A DNA stretch of 64,000 nt from CAZDVQ01 sp964508975 (GTDB taxonomy: Bacteria; Bacteroidota; Bacteroidia; Chitinophagales; Saprospiraceae), in assembly GCA_964508975.1 (NCBI GenBank), contig CAZDVQ010000002.1:124001-188000 (forward strand), read 5' to 3'. The notes beneath the pieces are model-generated. The model saw nothing but the letters and a program-made list of their open reading frames with translations, made no database searches and was not told the DNA's origin. Below, piece by piece: positions 9,407 through 17,483 of this stretch. Position numbers and translations under genes: made by a program. Every line of letters begins with the position of its first letter. The stretch's first letter is position 1.

Positions 9407-11008
9407 ATGCGTAAAATAATTTTCATCTTCACCTGTGCATTACTAGCTGGCACATCCCTATTGGCTCAGAACATGCCAGGTGATACCAACACGATTTATA
9501 AAGAATTCCGGGCTAAATTGGGCGAGTTCAAAAAGCTGGAAGCTAGGCCTACCCTACCCGAAATTGAAGATAAAACCAAAGATTTACAGTATACCTCGGC
9601 AGAGCACATCCTCAACCAAGAGTACCCTGCTCCCACGGTTAAACCCCTGGCCATCCCACCCGATAAGGAGCAAAAACCGTATCGCTTTTACACTAAATTA
9701 GGCTTTGGTACGCCTATTCAACCGTTAGCCGAGGTTTCGTTTAACCACAGTGAAATCAACAAGTTTAACTTTGGTATCAAGTACCGCCACCACTCGGGTA
9801 TCGCCAACAAAATCAACGAGAACCAGCGTTTTGCTAAACACCAAGGCCTCTTGCATGGTACCTATTTCCTAGAGAAAGGCATGGCCATTGGTGCACATGC
9901 ACAGTACGACCTGAACCGTGTACACTACTACGGCTACGACAACGAGGATACCACCTTTGCCGCCGAAGATATTCGCCAACGCTTTTCCAAATTCTCCTAC
10001 GGGGCCAAAATTTATAATGCCAAGCCCAATAAAGCGCGTTTGAGCTACAACGCGGCTTTGAATTTCTATCACCTGAACGATATCGTCGGTTCAAAAGAGC
10101 TCGGCATGGGTGCTACCTTCGGCTTGGAGAAAGTTTTCAGTGAAAAACAATTGTTCGATTTCAAACTGGCCCTCGATTATGTGAATTTTAACGATACCGC
10201 AGCACAACAGTTGTTCGTACCTAAAACCAACGTATCATACACCATTTCACACGGTATTTTCAGGGCGAAACTAGGTGTATTCATGGGCTCTGACAGGGCA
10301 AAGTTTAAAATCCTCCCTGATGTCGACCTCTCTATCGCGTTGTTCAACAAGAAGTTAAGCATTTTTGCCGGTTGGACTGGCGATATCCGCACCAACTCCT
10401 TCGACCGCTTGTCTACCTACAACCCTTGGCTCATGAGCACCTTGCAAATCAACAACAGTGCTTACCAAGAGCGGTATGGCGGTATTCGCGCCCGTTTCCG
10501 CAAGTTTAACTTCGAGGTAAAAGCGGCCCATCGCCCATCGAATGTAACGCCACTTTTCGTGAATGAAGCCCCCGAGTATACCCGTTTCCGCGTGATTTAC
10601 GACTCCTTGAGTATCTTCACCATCAGCGGTATTTTCAGCTACGAGATTACTAAAGGCTTGGAGTTGACCACCACGGCCGCGTACCACTTCTACACGCTCA
10701 AAAATCAGCCTTACGCCTGGCACTTGCCCAACCTTGAAGGTAATGCTAGCTTGACCTACAGCATCGATAAATTCAAGGCTAAGGCCGAGTTCTTCACCCA
10801 GGCCGGCGTGAATTATTACGATGAAGTTGGCGATTTGCAAATTTTAAATGCCTTATACGATTTGAGCTTTAGCGCACAGTATAACCCATTTGAAAAATTT
10901 GGCGTTTTCCTGGACGTGAACAACGTGCTCAACAACCGCAACCAACGTTTTTACCGATACCCACAGTTTGGTTTCAACATACTGGGCGGTATTGTGCTCA
11001 AGTTTTAG
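9407..11008 (+). CDS. Outer-membrane beta-barrel protein, TonB-receptor-like without plug
   Basis: 533 residues: signal peptide (MRKIIFIFTCALLAGTSLLAQ), a polar leader of about 70 residues, then alternating strands to a C-terminal aromatic strand ending GGIVLKF. The last third (FGVFLDVNNVLNNRNQRFYRYP) resembles the terminal strands of TonB-dependent receptors, but no plug domain is present. It likely forms a pore or anchor for the TPR protein encoded just upstream. The stop TAG is embedded in a copy of a stop-fused inverted-repeat element. Confidence 0.8.
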   Translation: MRKIIFIFTCALLAGTSLLAQNMPGDTNTIYKEFRAKLGEFKKLEARPTLPEIEDKTKDLQYTSAEHILNQEYPAPTVKPLAIPPDKEQKPYRFYTKLGFGTPIQPLAEVSFNHSEINKFNFGIKYRHHSGIANKINENQRFAKHQGLLHGTYFLEKGMAIGAHAQYDLNRVHYYGYDNEDTTFAAEDIRQRFSKFSYGAKIYNAKPNKARLSYNAALNFYHLNDIVGSKELGMGATFGLEKVFSEKQLFDFKLALDYVNFNDTAAQQLFVPKTNVSYTISHGIFRAKLGVFMGSDRAKFKILPDVDLSIALFNKKLSIFAGWTGDIRTNSFDRLSTYNPWLMSTLQINNSAYQERYGGIRARFRKFNFEVKAAHRPSNVTPLFVNEAPEYTRFRVIYDSLSIFTISGIFSYEITKGLELTTTAAYHFYTLKNQPYAWHLPNLEGNASLTYSIDKFKAKAEFFTQAGVNYYDEVGDLQILNALYDLSFSAQYNPFEKFGVFLDVNNVLNNRNQRFYRYPQFGFNILGGIVLKF

Positions 11009-11082
11009 AGTATGTTTGGATTTTGGGTTTCGAGGGAAAAACGAGCTATTTTCGCCGGAAGCTAAAGTCCAAACATACGCTT
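11006..11082 (+). repeat. Stop-fused inverted-repeat element A, short copy A1
   Basis: About 76 bp with terminal AGAGTATGTTTGGA and TCCAAACATACGCT. Compared with the two full copies, the central roughly 85 bp is missing between the short direct repeats GAGCTATTTT and GAGCTGTTTT. The stop codon of the barrel gene overlaps its left terminus. Confidence 0.85.
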
Positions 11083-11084
11083 AG

Positions 11085-11200
11085 CCTACCGCGTTAGCTG
11101 CTTGTAGGGCGCCGAAGGCGGTGCCGCTTGCGGTACCGAGCGCAACGCGCGAGCCCGGAAAGCAGCGACCCCGCCGCGAGGCGGGGGAACGCCCAAAAAA
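11085..11200 (-). repeat. GC-rich hairpin element R3
   Basis: The GGGCG edge is at the right, 8 bp before the omega-amidase ATG, so it probably forms part of that gene's leader or promoter region. Stem CCCCGCC-TCGC-GGCGGGG next to the edge; the far end is GCTAACGCG. An in-frame ATG inside it (11128) is not a believable start. Confidence 0.8.
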
Positions 11201-11208
11201 TAAATCGT

Positions 11209-11976
11209 ATGAAAATTGCCCTGATTCAAGAAGACATCGTTTGGCAAAACCCCGAGGCCAACCATCTGCTATTTGAAACCCGCTGCAACGCGCTGGCAGG
11301 GCAAGTTGACCTTATTTTACTCCCCGAGATGTTCAGCACGGGCTTCTCGATGCAAGCCTCTGAACTGGCCGAAACCATGGATGGGCCTAGCATACACGCC
11401 CTTGCCCGATGGGCCAAAAATACTGGGGCCATCATCAGCGCCAGCTTGATTATCGAGGAACAGGGCTTGTACTACAACCGCCTCATCTGGATGCGGCCCG
11501 ATGGTAGTTTTAGTCATTATGATAAACGTCACCTATTCGGCATGGCACGTGAAAACGAAGCCTATACCGCTGGTAATCAAAAACTTATAACCGAAGTTGC
11601 GGGCCTGAAATGCTGCCCACAAATTTGCTACGACCTGCGTTTCCCCGTATGGCTGCGCAACACGGAGCGCTACGATGTACTGTATTTCTTGGCTAATTGG
11701 CCGGCCACCCGCATCGAGCATTGGAAAACCTTACTAAAAGCTCGGGCCATTGAAAATCAATGCTATGTGATTGGTGTAAACCGCTGTGGATCAGATGGAA
11801 ATGGGCTGGTTTATTCGGGCGATAGCATGGCTTTCGACCCGCTTGGACAGGAAATAGCGCATATTGGCGCAGGGCCCGGGCAAGCCATCGTCGATGTTGA
11901 CCCGCTGCATATCCAGCAGGTACGCGAACGCCTACCCTTCCTCGACGACCAGGATACGTTTCAGTTGATGGTTTAA
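11209..11976 (+). CDS. Omega-amidase (carbon-nitrogen hydrolase family)
   Basis: 255 residues from ATG 11209; an upstream in-frame ATG lies inside a repeat and is rejected. The nitrilase-fold catalytic triad is E40 (LLPEMF), K106 (YDKRHLF) and C140 (QICYDLRFP). The sequence fits the YafV/omega-amidase branch, which hydrolyses 2-oxoglutaramate or 2-oxosuccinamate to the 2-oxo acid and ammonia. This is a housekeeping repair step after glutamine transamination and methionine salvage. The substrate is inferred from the family. Flanked on both sides by GC-rich hairpin elements. Confidence 0.9.
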   Translation: MKIALIQEDIVWQNPEANHLLFETRCNALAGQVDLILLPEMFSTGFSMQASELAETMDGPSIHALARWAKNTGAIISASLIIEEQGLYYNRLIWMRPDGSFSHYDKRHLFGMARENEAYTAGNQKLITEVAGLKCCPQICYDLRFPVWLRNTERYDVLYFLANWPATRIEHWKTLLKARAIENQCYVIGVNRCGSDGNGLVYSGDSMAFDPLGQEIAHIGAGPGQAIVDVDPLHIQQVRERLPFLDDQDTFQLMV

Positions 11977-12083
11977 TTTTTGGGCGCCTGCCCTCCCGAT
12001 GGTCGGGCACCGGGCTATGCGCGGCTGCGCGTTGCTTGTCCCTGACGGGAGCGCCTGCGGCGCCCGCTACTATCCCTGGCGCG
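11977..12083 (+). repeat. GC-rich hairpin element R4, overlapping glycosyltransferase 3' end
   Basis: The GGGCG edge starts at the omega-amidase stop. Stems include CCCGA-TGG-TCGGG and GGCGCC-TGC-GGCGCC. The far end, CCTGGCGCG, lies inside the convergent glycosyltransferase gene and supplies its last residues and stop. Confidence 0.8.
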
Positions 12084-13269
12084 ATTGATCCAACAACTTG
12101 TGATACACCGCCCGCATATCGTTTACCAAGCGGGTGTAATGAAACTTGGCAAACACGTGCTGGTTGGCGTTTTGGCTCATGGCTACGCGCTGTTCATCGT
12201 TTTCAAGTACTTGCAGCAAGTTGGTATAAAAAGTTTGAGCATCATCTAGGTCCGAAAGTAAAGCCGTTTGACCCTCGATAACTACGTCGGCGATACCGCC
12301 TACTCGGGTTGAAACGATAGGCTTATCGGCGGCCTGGGCCTCGATTAAGCTCACGGGCGTACCCTCGTTGAGCGAGGTGAGACAAACTATATCAAGCCCA
12401 GCATTTACCACGTCTATATCTTTGCGCCAAGAGGTAAACACCAGTGTTTTATCGTGGGTCGTATCTTTTTCGGTGCTGAAATTCAGCCCCAGCGATTGTG
12501 CATAAGCCTCAATTTCGGCACGGCTCTCGCCATCACCAACGATTAATGCCTTGAACTTGCGCGAGGAATGCTCTACCAGGTATTTGATACCATCCAAGAA
12601 CAGCTTATGGTTTTTAACCGGCACTAAGCGGCCAATTATACCGATGGCAATGGTGTCGTCGGGAATTTGGTATTCAGCCCGGAACGAAGCCCTTTTTTGA
12701 CTGATATCGCGTTGAAAACGCTCCAAGTCAAAGCCCAATGGTACAATGTGGAATTTCTCGGCAGGCGCTACGTGAAATTCGTGGCACAACTCGTTAAATT
12801 GCTTATCGCTGATAGCAATGATGCCTTGGCTTTTGCGGGCAAGGTAGCGTTCAATCAACAGGAACACCTTGCTGACGATGGCGTTAAAGTACGAGTGGAA
12901 AACGTGCCCGTGGTAGGTGTGTACAATAACGGGAACACCCTCGTGGATGGCTGCTAGCCGGCCAAGCGCCCCAGCTTTTGCCGCGTGGGTATGAACAATA
13001 TCTGGTTTAATCTCGCGAATTAATTTACGGATATGCCAGTACGCTTTCAAGTCATTCAATGGATTGATAGAACGTTTCATTCCGGGCACATACTCGGGTG
13101 TAAGGCCGAGGTCGCGAATAATAAACTCGGAACTAGCCTCGGATTCATCTTTCAAACCCGCTACGAGGCGTGTTTCAAATTCAGGGGCAAGGTAACGAGT
13201 TAAGTAAGCGGCATTATAGGTTGGACCACCGAGGTTAAACCGGTTGATAATCCTGAGGACCTTAGGCAT
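12070..13269 (-). CDS. Glycosyltransferase family 4
   Basis: 399 residues with a GT-B fold. The N-terminal acceptor domain opens VLRIINRFNLGGPTYNA and contains DIVHTHAAKAGALGRLAA and HTYHGHVF. The C-terminal GT4 donor domain has IIGRLVPVKNH, LIVGDGE, FTSWRKDID and the nucleotide-sugar glutamate motif SLNEGTPVSLIEAQA. It should transfer a sugar from a nucleotide donor to a cell-surface polysaccharide, lipid or protein; the sugar is not readable. It starts 10 bp after the capA-like stop, so it is the last gene of a gldE-gldD-capA-GT run. Its final residues (SRQG) are encoded by the edge of repeat R4. Confidence 0.9.
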   Translation of the reverse strand: MPKVLRIINRFNLGGPTYNAAYLTRYLAPEFETRLVAGLKDESEASSEFIIRDLGLTPEYVPGMKRSINPLNDLKAYWHIRKLIREIKPDIVHTHAAKAGALGRLAAIHEGVPVIVHTYHGHVFHSYFNAIVSKVFLLIERYLARKSQGIIAISDKQFNELCHEFHVAPAEKFHIVPLGFDLERFQRDISQKRASFRAEYQIPDDTIAIGIIGRLVPVKNHKLFLDGIKYLVEHSSRKFKALIVGDGESRAEIEAYAQSLGLNFSTEKDTTHDKTLVFTSWRKDIDVVNAGLDIVCLTSLNEGTPVSLIEAQAADKPIVSTRVGGIADVVIEGQTALLSDLDDAQTFYTNLLQVLENDEQRVAMSQNANQHVFAKFHYTRLVNDMRAVYHKLLDQSRQG

Positions 13270-13278
13270 GAGGGGGCT

Positions 13279-14478
13279 TTATTTGGGGAAAATTTCTTCG
13301 GGTTTGATCATGCGTTCCTTGCTAGCGTACTTTTTAAGGTGGGTCCGCATTTTTTCGAGCACGGTTTTCATCTTGGTCATATCAGTGCTCGACAAGCCAG
13401 CACGGTTCATAGTATCGAGCTCCATAGCCGATGCTGGCAGGGTGTAGTAAGTTACTTTGCCGGCTTTATTTTCGATGTAGCGCCAAACAGGAATCCAAGC
13501 GTGGTCTTTCAGGCTCGTTTTTTTACTCTTGTTGTTTTTTTCAAGTACAATTTCGAACATGAGGCCCATGTCGGTATTGGCTTGTTGTTGATTAGAGATG
13601 TAATTACCCAAGGAATAAGCTACAATGCCTGTTTTCTGGGTTTTATCGGCAAGTACCACGGTAATTTCTTTCACGGGTTGAATCACGTGTGGGTGCATCC
13701 CGATGACAATATCCGCACCGTTTTCGAGTAATAGTTTAGCTTGAGCTTGTTGTTCAACACCCTCGTTGAGCTGGTATTCAGCACCCCAGTGCATCACGGC
13801 GATTATAAAGTCGGGTTTAGCGGCCAAGGTTTTCTTCAGGTCGGCCTTGATGATATCAGGCTTTATCAAATTAACCACGGCTGGGCTGGGTGTTGGCAAG
13901 CCGTTGGTATCATAGGTATAGTTTAAAAAGGCGAGGCTAATGTTGTTTTCGCCTTTTTTCTGCTTCACGATAAGGGGGTAAGTTGCATCGCGTTCGGCTT
14001 GATTGCGGAAAGTACCCGTATGCAATAGGTCTAGACTATCGAGTACGTCTAAAGTGTGGGTAATGCCCACTAGGCCACCATCGTTGGAGTGGTTGTTGGA
14101 GGTGACAATGATATCAAAACCTGCATCTTTCAGGGCATCGGCCAAGGCATCAGGGCTGCGGAACATGGGATAGCCTTTGTATGGACCAACACCTGGTAGG
14201 GTTACCTCCAAGTTGCCGATAGCTAAATCAGCTTTAGACAGGATTGGTTTTACATATTGAAAGCAAGGCTTATAGTTATAAGCCTTTAATTTCTCATCCC
14301 AAGCGGAGGTAATCTGTGGAGAATGCCCCATGATGTCACCCGTAAAAATAAGTTTTACACGGAAAGTAGAATCGGCCTCGGGAGCGAGCTTAGCTACTTC
14401 GGGGCTACCAGGTTGTGTGGTGCAAGAACCTAGGAATACGCCGAGAAAAAGCAGTATAAGATTAATTTTCCGTAGCAT
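13279..14478 (-). CDS. CapA family lipoprotein (PGA_cap metallophosphatase-like)
   Basis: 399 residues with lipobox FLGSC, lipid cysteine at 19. The PGA_cap domain shows LIFTGDIMGHSP, LAIGNLEVTLPG, VTSNNHSNDGG, HWGAEYQ and GMHPHVIQPV. These are metallophosphoesterase-like motifs shared with the poly-gamma-glutamate capsule protein CapA. The ligand set (D, N, H, H) is intact. No capB or capC lies nearby, so a role in poly-glutamate synthesis is not supported; an envelope hydrolase is more likely. It sits between gldD and a GT4 gene on one strand. Confidence 0.88.
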   Translation of the reverse strand: MLRKINLILLFLGVFLGSCTTQPGSPEVAKLAPEADSTFRVKLIFTGDIMGHSPQITSAWDEKLKAYNYKPCFQYVKPILSKADLAIGNLEVTLPGVGPYKGYPMFRSPDALADALKDAGFDIIVTSNNHSNDGGLVGITHTLDVLDSLDLLHTGTFRNQAERDATYPLIVKQKKGENNISLAFLNYTYDTNGLPTPSPAVVNLIKPDIIKADLKKTLAAKPDFIIAVMHWGAEYQLNEGVEQQAQAKLLLENGADIVIGMHPHVIQPVKEITVVLADKTQKTGIVAYSLGNYISNQQQANTDMGLMFEIVLEKNNKSKKTSLKDHAWIPVWRYIENKAGKVTYYTLPASAMELDTMNRAGLSSTDMTKMKTVLEKMRTHLKKYASKERMIKPEEIFPK

Positions 14479-14521
14479 GGGGATAATATTTTTCGGAGGA
14501 GAAGCTTGCGTAAAGATACGC

Positions 14522-15115
14522 TTAACGCCACTTGATAGTATTTAGGATATGTACCATGTCGGTACGGACAAACTCGATGATAGGCGCCAAGGAGTCGGGT
14601 TGTGGTTGGCTTTTAAAGTATAATGCACCCCGCAAAGCGTGTTGTACGCTATCGGTTACTACAAATTGAAACTGGGAAGCGGCATAGCCTTCAATTTCGA
14701 ATAAAACGCCATAAACATTCGACTCAGGGTTGTTGATGATGTAGTCGGTATTAGCGGCAGCTTTACGATTATGCTCAGCCGCTAGGCGATAAGCATCATC
14801 GATGACTTTGTAAACATCATCCTGATTTTTTACCGGAGTATACGTAAAGTGAACCGTACCGTTGAATGCGGGCATTTCAAGGTTAAACCAACATGGATTG
14901 GCCGGTTTTTCCTCAAAGAAGCTGGTATCCTGCACCACGTTCATATAGTCGGGCAGCTCAAAGCTAAAGCTACAGAAATTAGTATCAAAAGCTACGTAAT
15001 GGCGTTCGGGGTAATTTACCCGAGGAAATGCATGCGGTTTAGGGGTAAAAGTATCGCTACCGCAAGCGGCTAAGCCAAGTACAAAAACGCTGAGGGCAAA
15101 AAATCGGTATAGCAT
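14522..15115 (-). CDS. gldD: Gliding motility lipoprotein GldD
   Basis: 197 residues. The lipoprotein signal ends GLAACGS, lipid cysteine at 18. The mature region has the GldD features PKPHAFPRVNYPERHY, CSFSFELPDY, NPCWFNLEMP and GTVHFTYTP. GldD is required for gliding and T9SS-dependent secretion in Flavobacterium, probably at the periplasmic or outer-membrane face. Identification rests on these motifs and the classic gldE-gldD order beside ssb and mutY. The gap to gldE is 99 bp, and capA follows 43 bp downstream. Confidence 0.9.
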   Translation of the reverse strand: MLYRFFALSVFVLGLAACGSDTFTPKPHAFPRVNYPERHYVAFDTNFCSFSFELPDYMNVVQDTSFFEEKPANPCWFNLEMPAFNGTVHFTYTPVKNQDDVYKVIDDAYRLAAEHNRKAAANTDYIINNPESNVYGVLFEIEGYAASQFQFVVTDSVQHALRGALYFKSQPQPDSLAPIIEFVRTDMVHILNTIKWR

Positions 15116-15214
15116 GTATTATGGGCTTTAGCCATGAAGAACGTTCAAAGGCAAGAACTTATGATATTGTTGGTGGCGATAATTTTCGAACAGGAACACT
15201 TCAGCCCAAGGTTT

Positions 15215-16573
15215 TTAGCTTACCTCGGCTTCCTCTACGGTTAGCTTTACGTCTTCAATCCTCGATTTGATAACCGTTACTGGAACAAAAGTAAACTGTT
15301 TGTAGCGTATAGGAAGATTGGGGCGTGGGAATTTACCATGCACTTCAAGGAGTAAACCAGCCAAGGTATCGGCATCGCCGCTGACCTCATCGAAAGTATC
15401 GGCTTCCAGGCTGAGTACCCGGCACATGTCGTGCAGTTTAATGCGCCCCTTGAAGGTAAAGTTGTTCACGTTTTCTTGGGTATACATGCGCTCGTCCTGT
15501 TCATCATCAAACTCGTCGCGGATATCGCCTACGATTTCTTCCATGATGTCTTCCAAGGTAACGAGACCCAATGTAACGCCAAATTCATCGACCACGATGC
15601 CCATGTGCACCCTTTCGCGCTGGAATTGGCGCAGGAGGTCGTCGATTTTTTTACCCTCTGGAACAATCAGGGCTGGCTTGCGGATGAGCGACTGCCAGTC
15701 AAAGTCCTTGGGCTTCGAGAAATGCTCGAGCAAGTTTTTGGAGTGGATGATACCGATAATCTGGTCGTCTTCATCACAAACGGGCAGGCGTGAAAAGCCA
15801 GAATCCCGAACGGTTTGCATGAGTTGTTCAAAATCAAACGACTCTTGCACGATAGTCATATCTGGGCGGGGACACATGATTTGGGTGACGGTCATTTGCC
15901 CAAATTTAACGATACCTTTGAGTATGTTGGCTTCTTGGCCTACACTACCACTTTTATTATCGGGAATCGTCAAGTCGATAGCTTCGTCAATGTCTTCCAA
16001 GGATACCGACTGGCCATCTTTATTATTTTCGAGGCGTTTTTCAATCAGGTTAGTGGTGTTAATCAACACATAGTTGATGGGATGTAGCAAATAACTAACC
16101 GCCAACAAGGGGCGAGCCATCATGCGGGCCAACCATAATTTATTGAAAGATGCGTATACCTTAGGGGTTACCTCGCCAAAAAGCACCAAGAAAAAAGTCA
16201 CCAAACCAACGGTTATAAAATAGTACAACCACTGTGGTATATCAGGATTGAGCAAGCGTAGGATGACAAAGTTTGACACGATGACAATACCTACGTTAAC
16301 GAAATTATTCCCTACCAGTATAGTAGACAATAAGTAACGCGGCTGGTTAAGTAGTTTAAGGATAAGTGGCGTAGTAGGATGATCCTCATTGTCCATATCG
16401 GTGAGGTCATTCTGCGTGAGTGAAAAATATGCTACTTCAGATGCCGACATGAGGGCGGAGCAAACTAGCAACATGACTACCACGGCAATACCTATGAAGG
16501 TACCTGGGTCAAACGCTGTTGTTTGCCACAGGAATAATGCTTGAAAAAGACTCGGGTCAGGATCAGGTTCCAA
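15215..16573 (-). CDS. gldE: Gliding motility-associated protein GldE (CNNM/CBS family)
   Basis: 452 residues. A CNNM-type membrane domain covers about 20-200, with helices at GIAVVVMLLVCSALMSASEVAYF and VGLVTFFLVLFGEVTPKVYA. Two CBS domains follow (ITQIMCPRPDMTIV; GFSRLPVCDEDDQIIGIIHSKNL). A C-terminal CorC/HlyC transporter-associated domain contains DEFGVTLGLVTLEDIMEEIVGDI. GldE supports GldD function in gliding bacteria; the family is related to magnesium/cobalt transporters. A possible -7 box lies 160 bp upstream. Confidence 0.92.
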   Translation of the reverse strand: MEPDPDPSLFQALFLWQTTAFDPGTFIGIAVVVMLLVCSALMSASEVAYFSLTQNDLTDMDNEDHPTTPLILKLLNQPRYLLSTILVGNNFVNVGIVIVSNFVILRLLNPDIPQWLYYFITVGLVTFFLVLFGEVTPKVYASFNKLWLARMMARPLLAVSYLLHPINYVLINTTNLIEKRLENNKDGQSVSLEDIDEAIDLTIPDNKSGSVGQEANILKGIVKFGQMTVTQIMCPRPDMTIVQESFDFEQLMQTVRDSGFSRLPVCDEDDQIIGIIHSKNLLEHFSKPKDFDWQSLIRKPALIVPEGKKIDDLLRQFQRERVHMGIVVDEFGVTLGLVTLEDIMEEIVGDIRDEFDDEQDERMYTQENVNNFTFKGRIKLHDMCRVLSLEADTFDEVSGDADTLAGLLLEVHGKFPRPNLPIRYKQFTFVPVTVIKSRIEDVKLTVEEAEVS

Positions 16574-16733
16574 ACTGAAAGGTGTTTAATTAAACCATGT
16601 ACTATACACGAGGTATAGCTTTTAACTTGATGAAGATACAAAACTTATTGAATAGAGCCAATAGTTTTGTTTAAATGCAAAGTAATTCGATAATAAAACG
16701 TGTAACTAACTGCAATACTTTGCATTAAGGCTG

Positions 16734-16741
16734 CAAAGATA
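16734..16741 (-). promoter_or_regulatory. Possible -7 box TATCTTTG for the gldE operon
   Basis: A TAnnTTTG match on the minus strand, about 160 bp upstream of gldE. The 16574-16773 stretch is otherwise AT-rich with no gene. Confidence 0.35.
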
Positions 16742-16773
16742 TTCAAATTTACTGATTTTTAGCTACTCCAGTA

Positions 16774-16913
16774 CGGCTAGCTTGCGTTAGCCGCTTGGAA
16801 GGCAGCCCAAGCGCAGCGCCGGGCTGGTGCGCCGAAGGCGTACCGAGCCGATAGGCGAGCCTGGAAAGTGGCGACCCCAGCCCGGCAAAGCCGGGCTGGG
16901 GTAACGCCCAAAT
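16774..16913 (-). repeat. GC-rich hairpin element R5
   Basis: The GGGCG edge lies 7 bp after the ssb stop. It carries the longest first stem of the family, CCCCAGCCCGGC-TTT-GCCGGGCTGGGG (12 perfect pairs). The far end is GCTAACGCA. It is well placed to act as the ssb transcript end. Confidence 0.85.
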
Positions 16914-16919
16914 CAATTC

Positions 16920-17366
16920 CTAAAAAGGTAAATCGTCGTCTCCAGCTGGCATGCTTGCCTGCTCAACCTGGGTAACTTTACCCATGCTAGGCGGTGCATC
17001 TTTATCGTCGGGCATTGGCGGACGGTTAGATTGGCCATCGCTTTTCGACTCCAAGAACTGGAAGTTAATGCAACGAATCTCGGTCGTGTATTTATTTTCG
17101 CCGTTTTCTGCCTGCCAGCTACGAGTATTTAATTTACCCTCCACGTACAGGAGCATACCTTTTTTACAATACTTGGCAGCTACCTCGGCTTGTGGCCCCC
17201 ACACGATGATGGTGTGCCACTCGGTTTGCTCTTGTGTTTCACCGTTTTTATCCTTGTAACGCTCTGATGTAGCCATGCGCATGCGTGCAAGCGTTGCACC
17301 ACCATCCAAGTGCTTAATCTCTGGGTCGGCGCCTAAACGGCCAATAAGTTGAACTTTGTTTAACAT
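16920..17366 (-). CDS. ssb: Single-stranded DNA-binding protein
   Basis: 148 residues. An N-terminal OB fold (MLNKVQLIGRLGADPEI to the RCINFQFLE strand, about 1-105) is followed by a short disordered linker. The acidic tip DDDLPF at the extreme C-terminus recruits partner repair and replication proteins. Binds single-stranded DNA as a tetramer in other bacteria. It has its own promoter inside the 3' end of mutY and a leader of about 95 nt with a small GC hairpin. The ssb-gldE-gldD order is typical of Bacteroidota. Confidence 0.95.
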   Translation of the reverse strand: MLNKVQLIGRLGADPEIKHLDGGATLARMRMATSERYKDKNGETQEQTEWHTIIVWGPQAEVAAKYCKKGMLLYVEGKLNTRSWQAENGENKYTTEIRCINFQFLESKSDGQSNRPPMPDDKDAPPSMGKVTQVEQASMPAGDDDLPF

Positions 17367-17466
17367 AAAATGTACTTTTAGATTTTTAGAATGTTGTTTT
17401 TGCGTAACGCGTACGCGGCCCCGAGGGGCAATGCGTTAAATTTCGCCTGGCGTTGTTTAAACGTGT

Positions 17467-17474
17467 CAAAGATA
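17467..17474 (-). promoter_or_regulatory. -7 box TATCTTTG for ssb, with -33 TTTGG
   Basis: On the minus strand TATCTTTG is preceded by TTTGG centred near 17496, about 21 bp away, which fits the Bacteroidota -33/-7 arrangement. The promoter straddles the mutY stop. The leader (17367-17460) contains GCCCC-GA-GGGGC. Confidence 0.55.
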
Positions 17475-17483
17475 CAACAGGCT

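Noticed and set aside
13279..14478. Poly-gamma-glutamate capsule operon
   Set aside because: Only the CapA-like domain is present; capB and capC are absent, and neighbours are gliding and glycosyltransferase genes.
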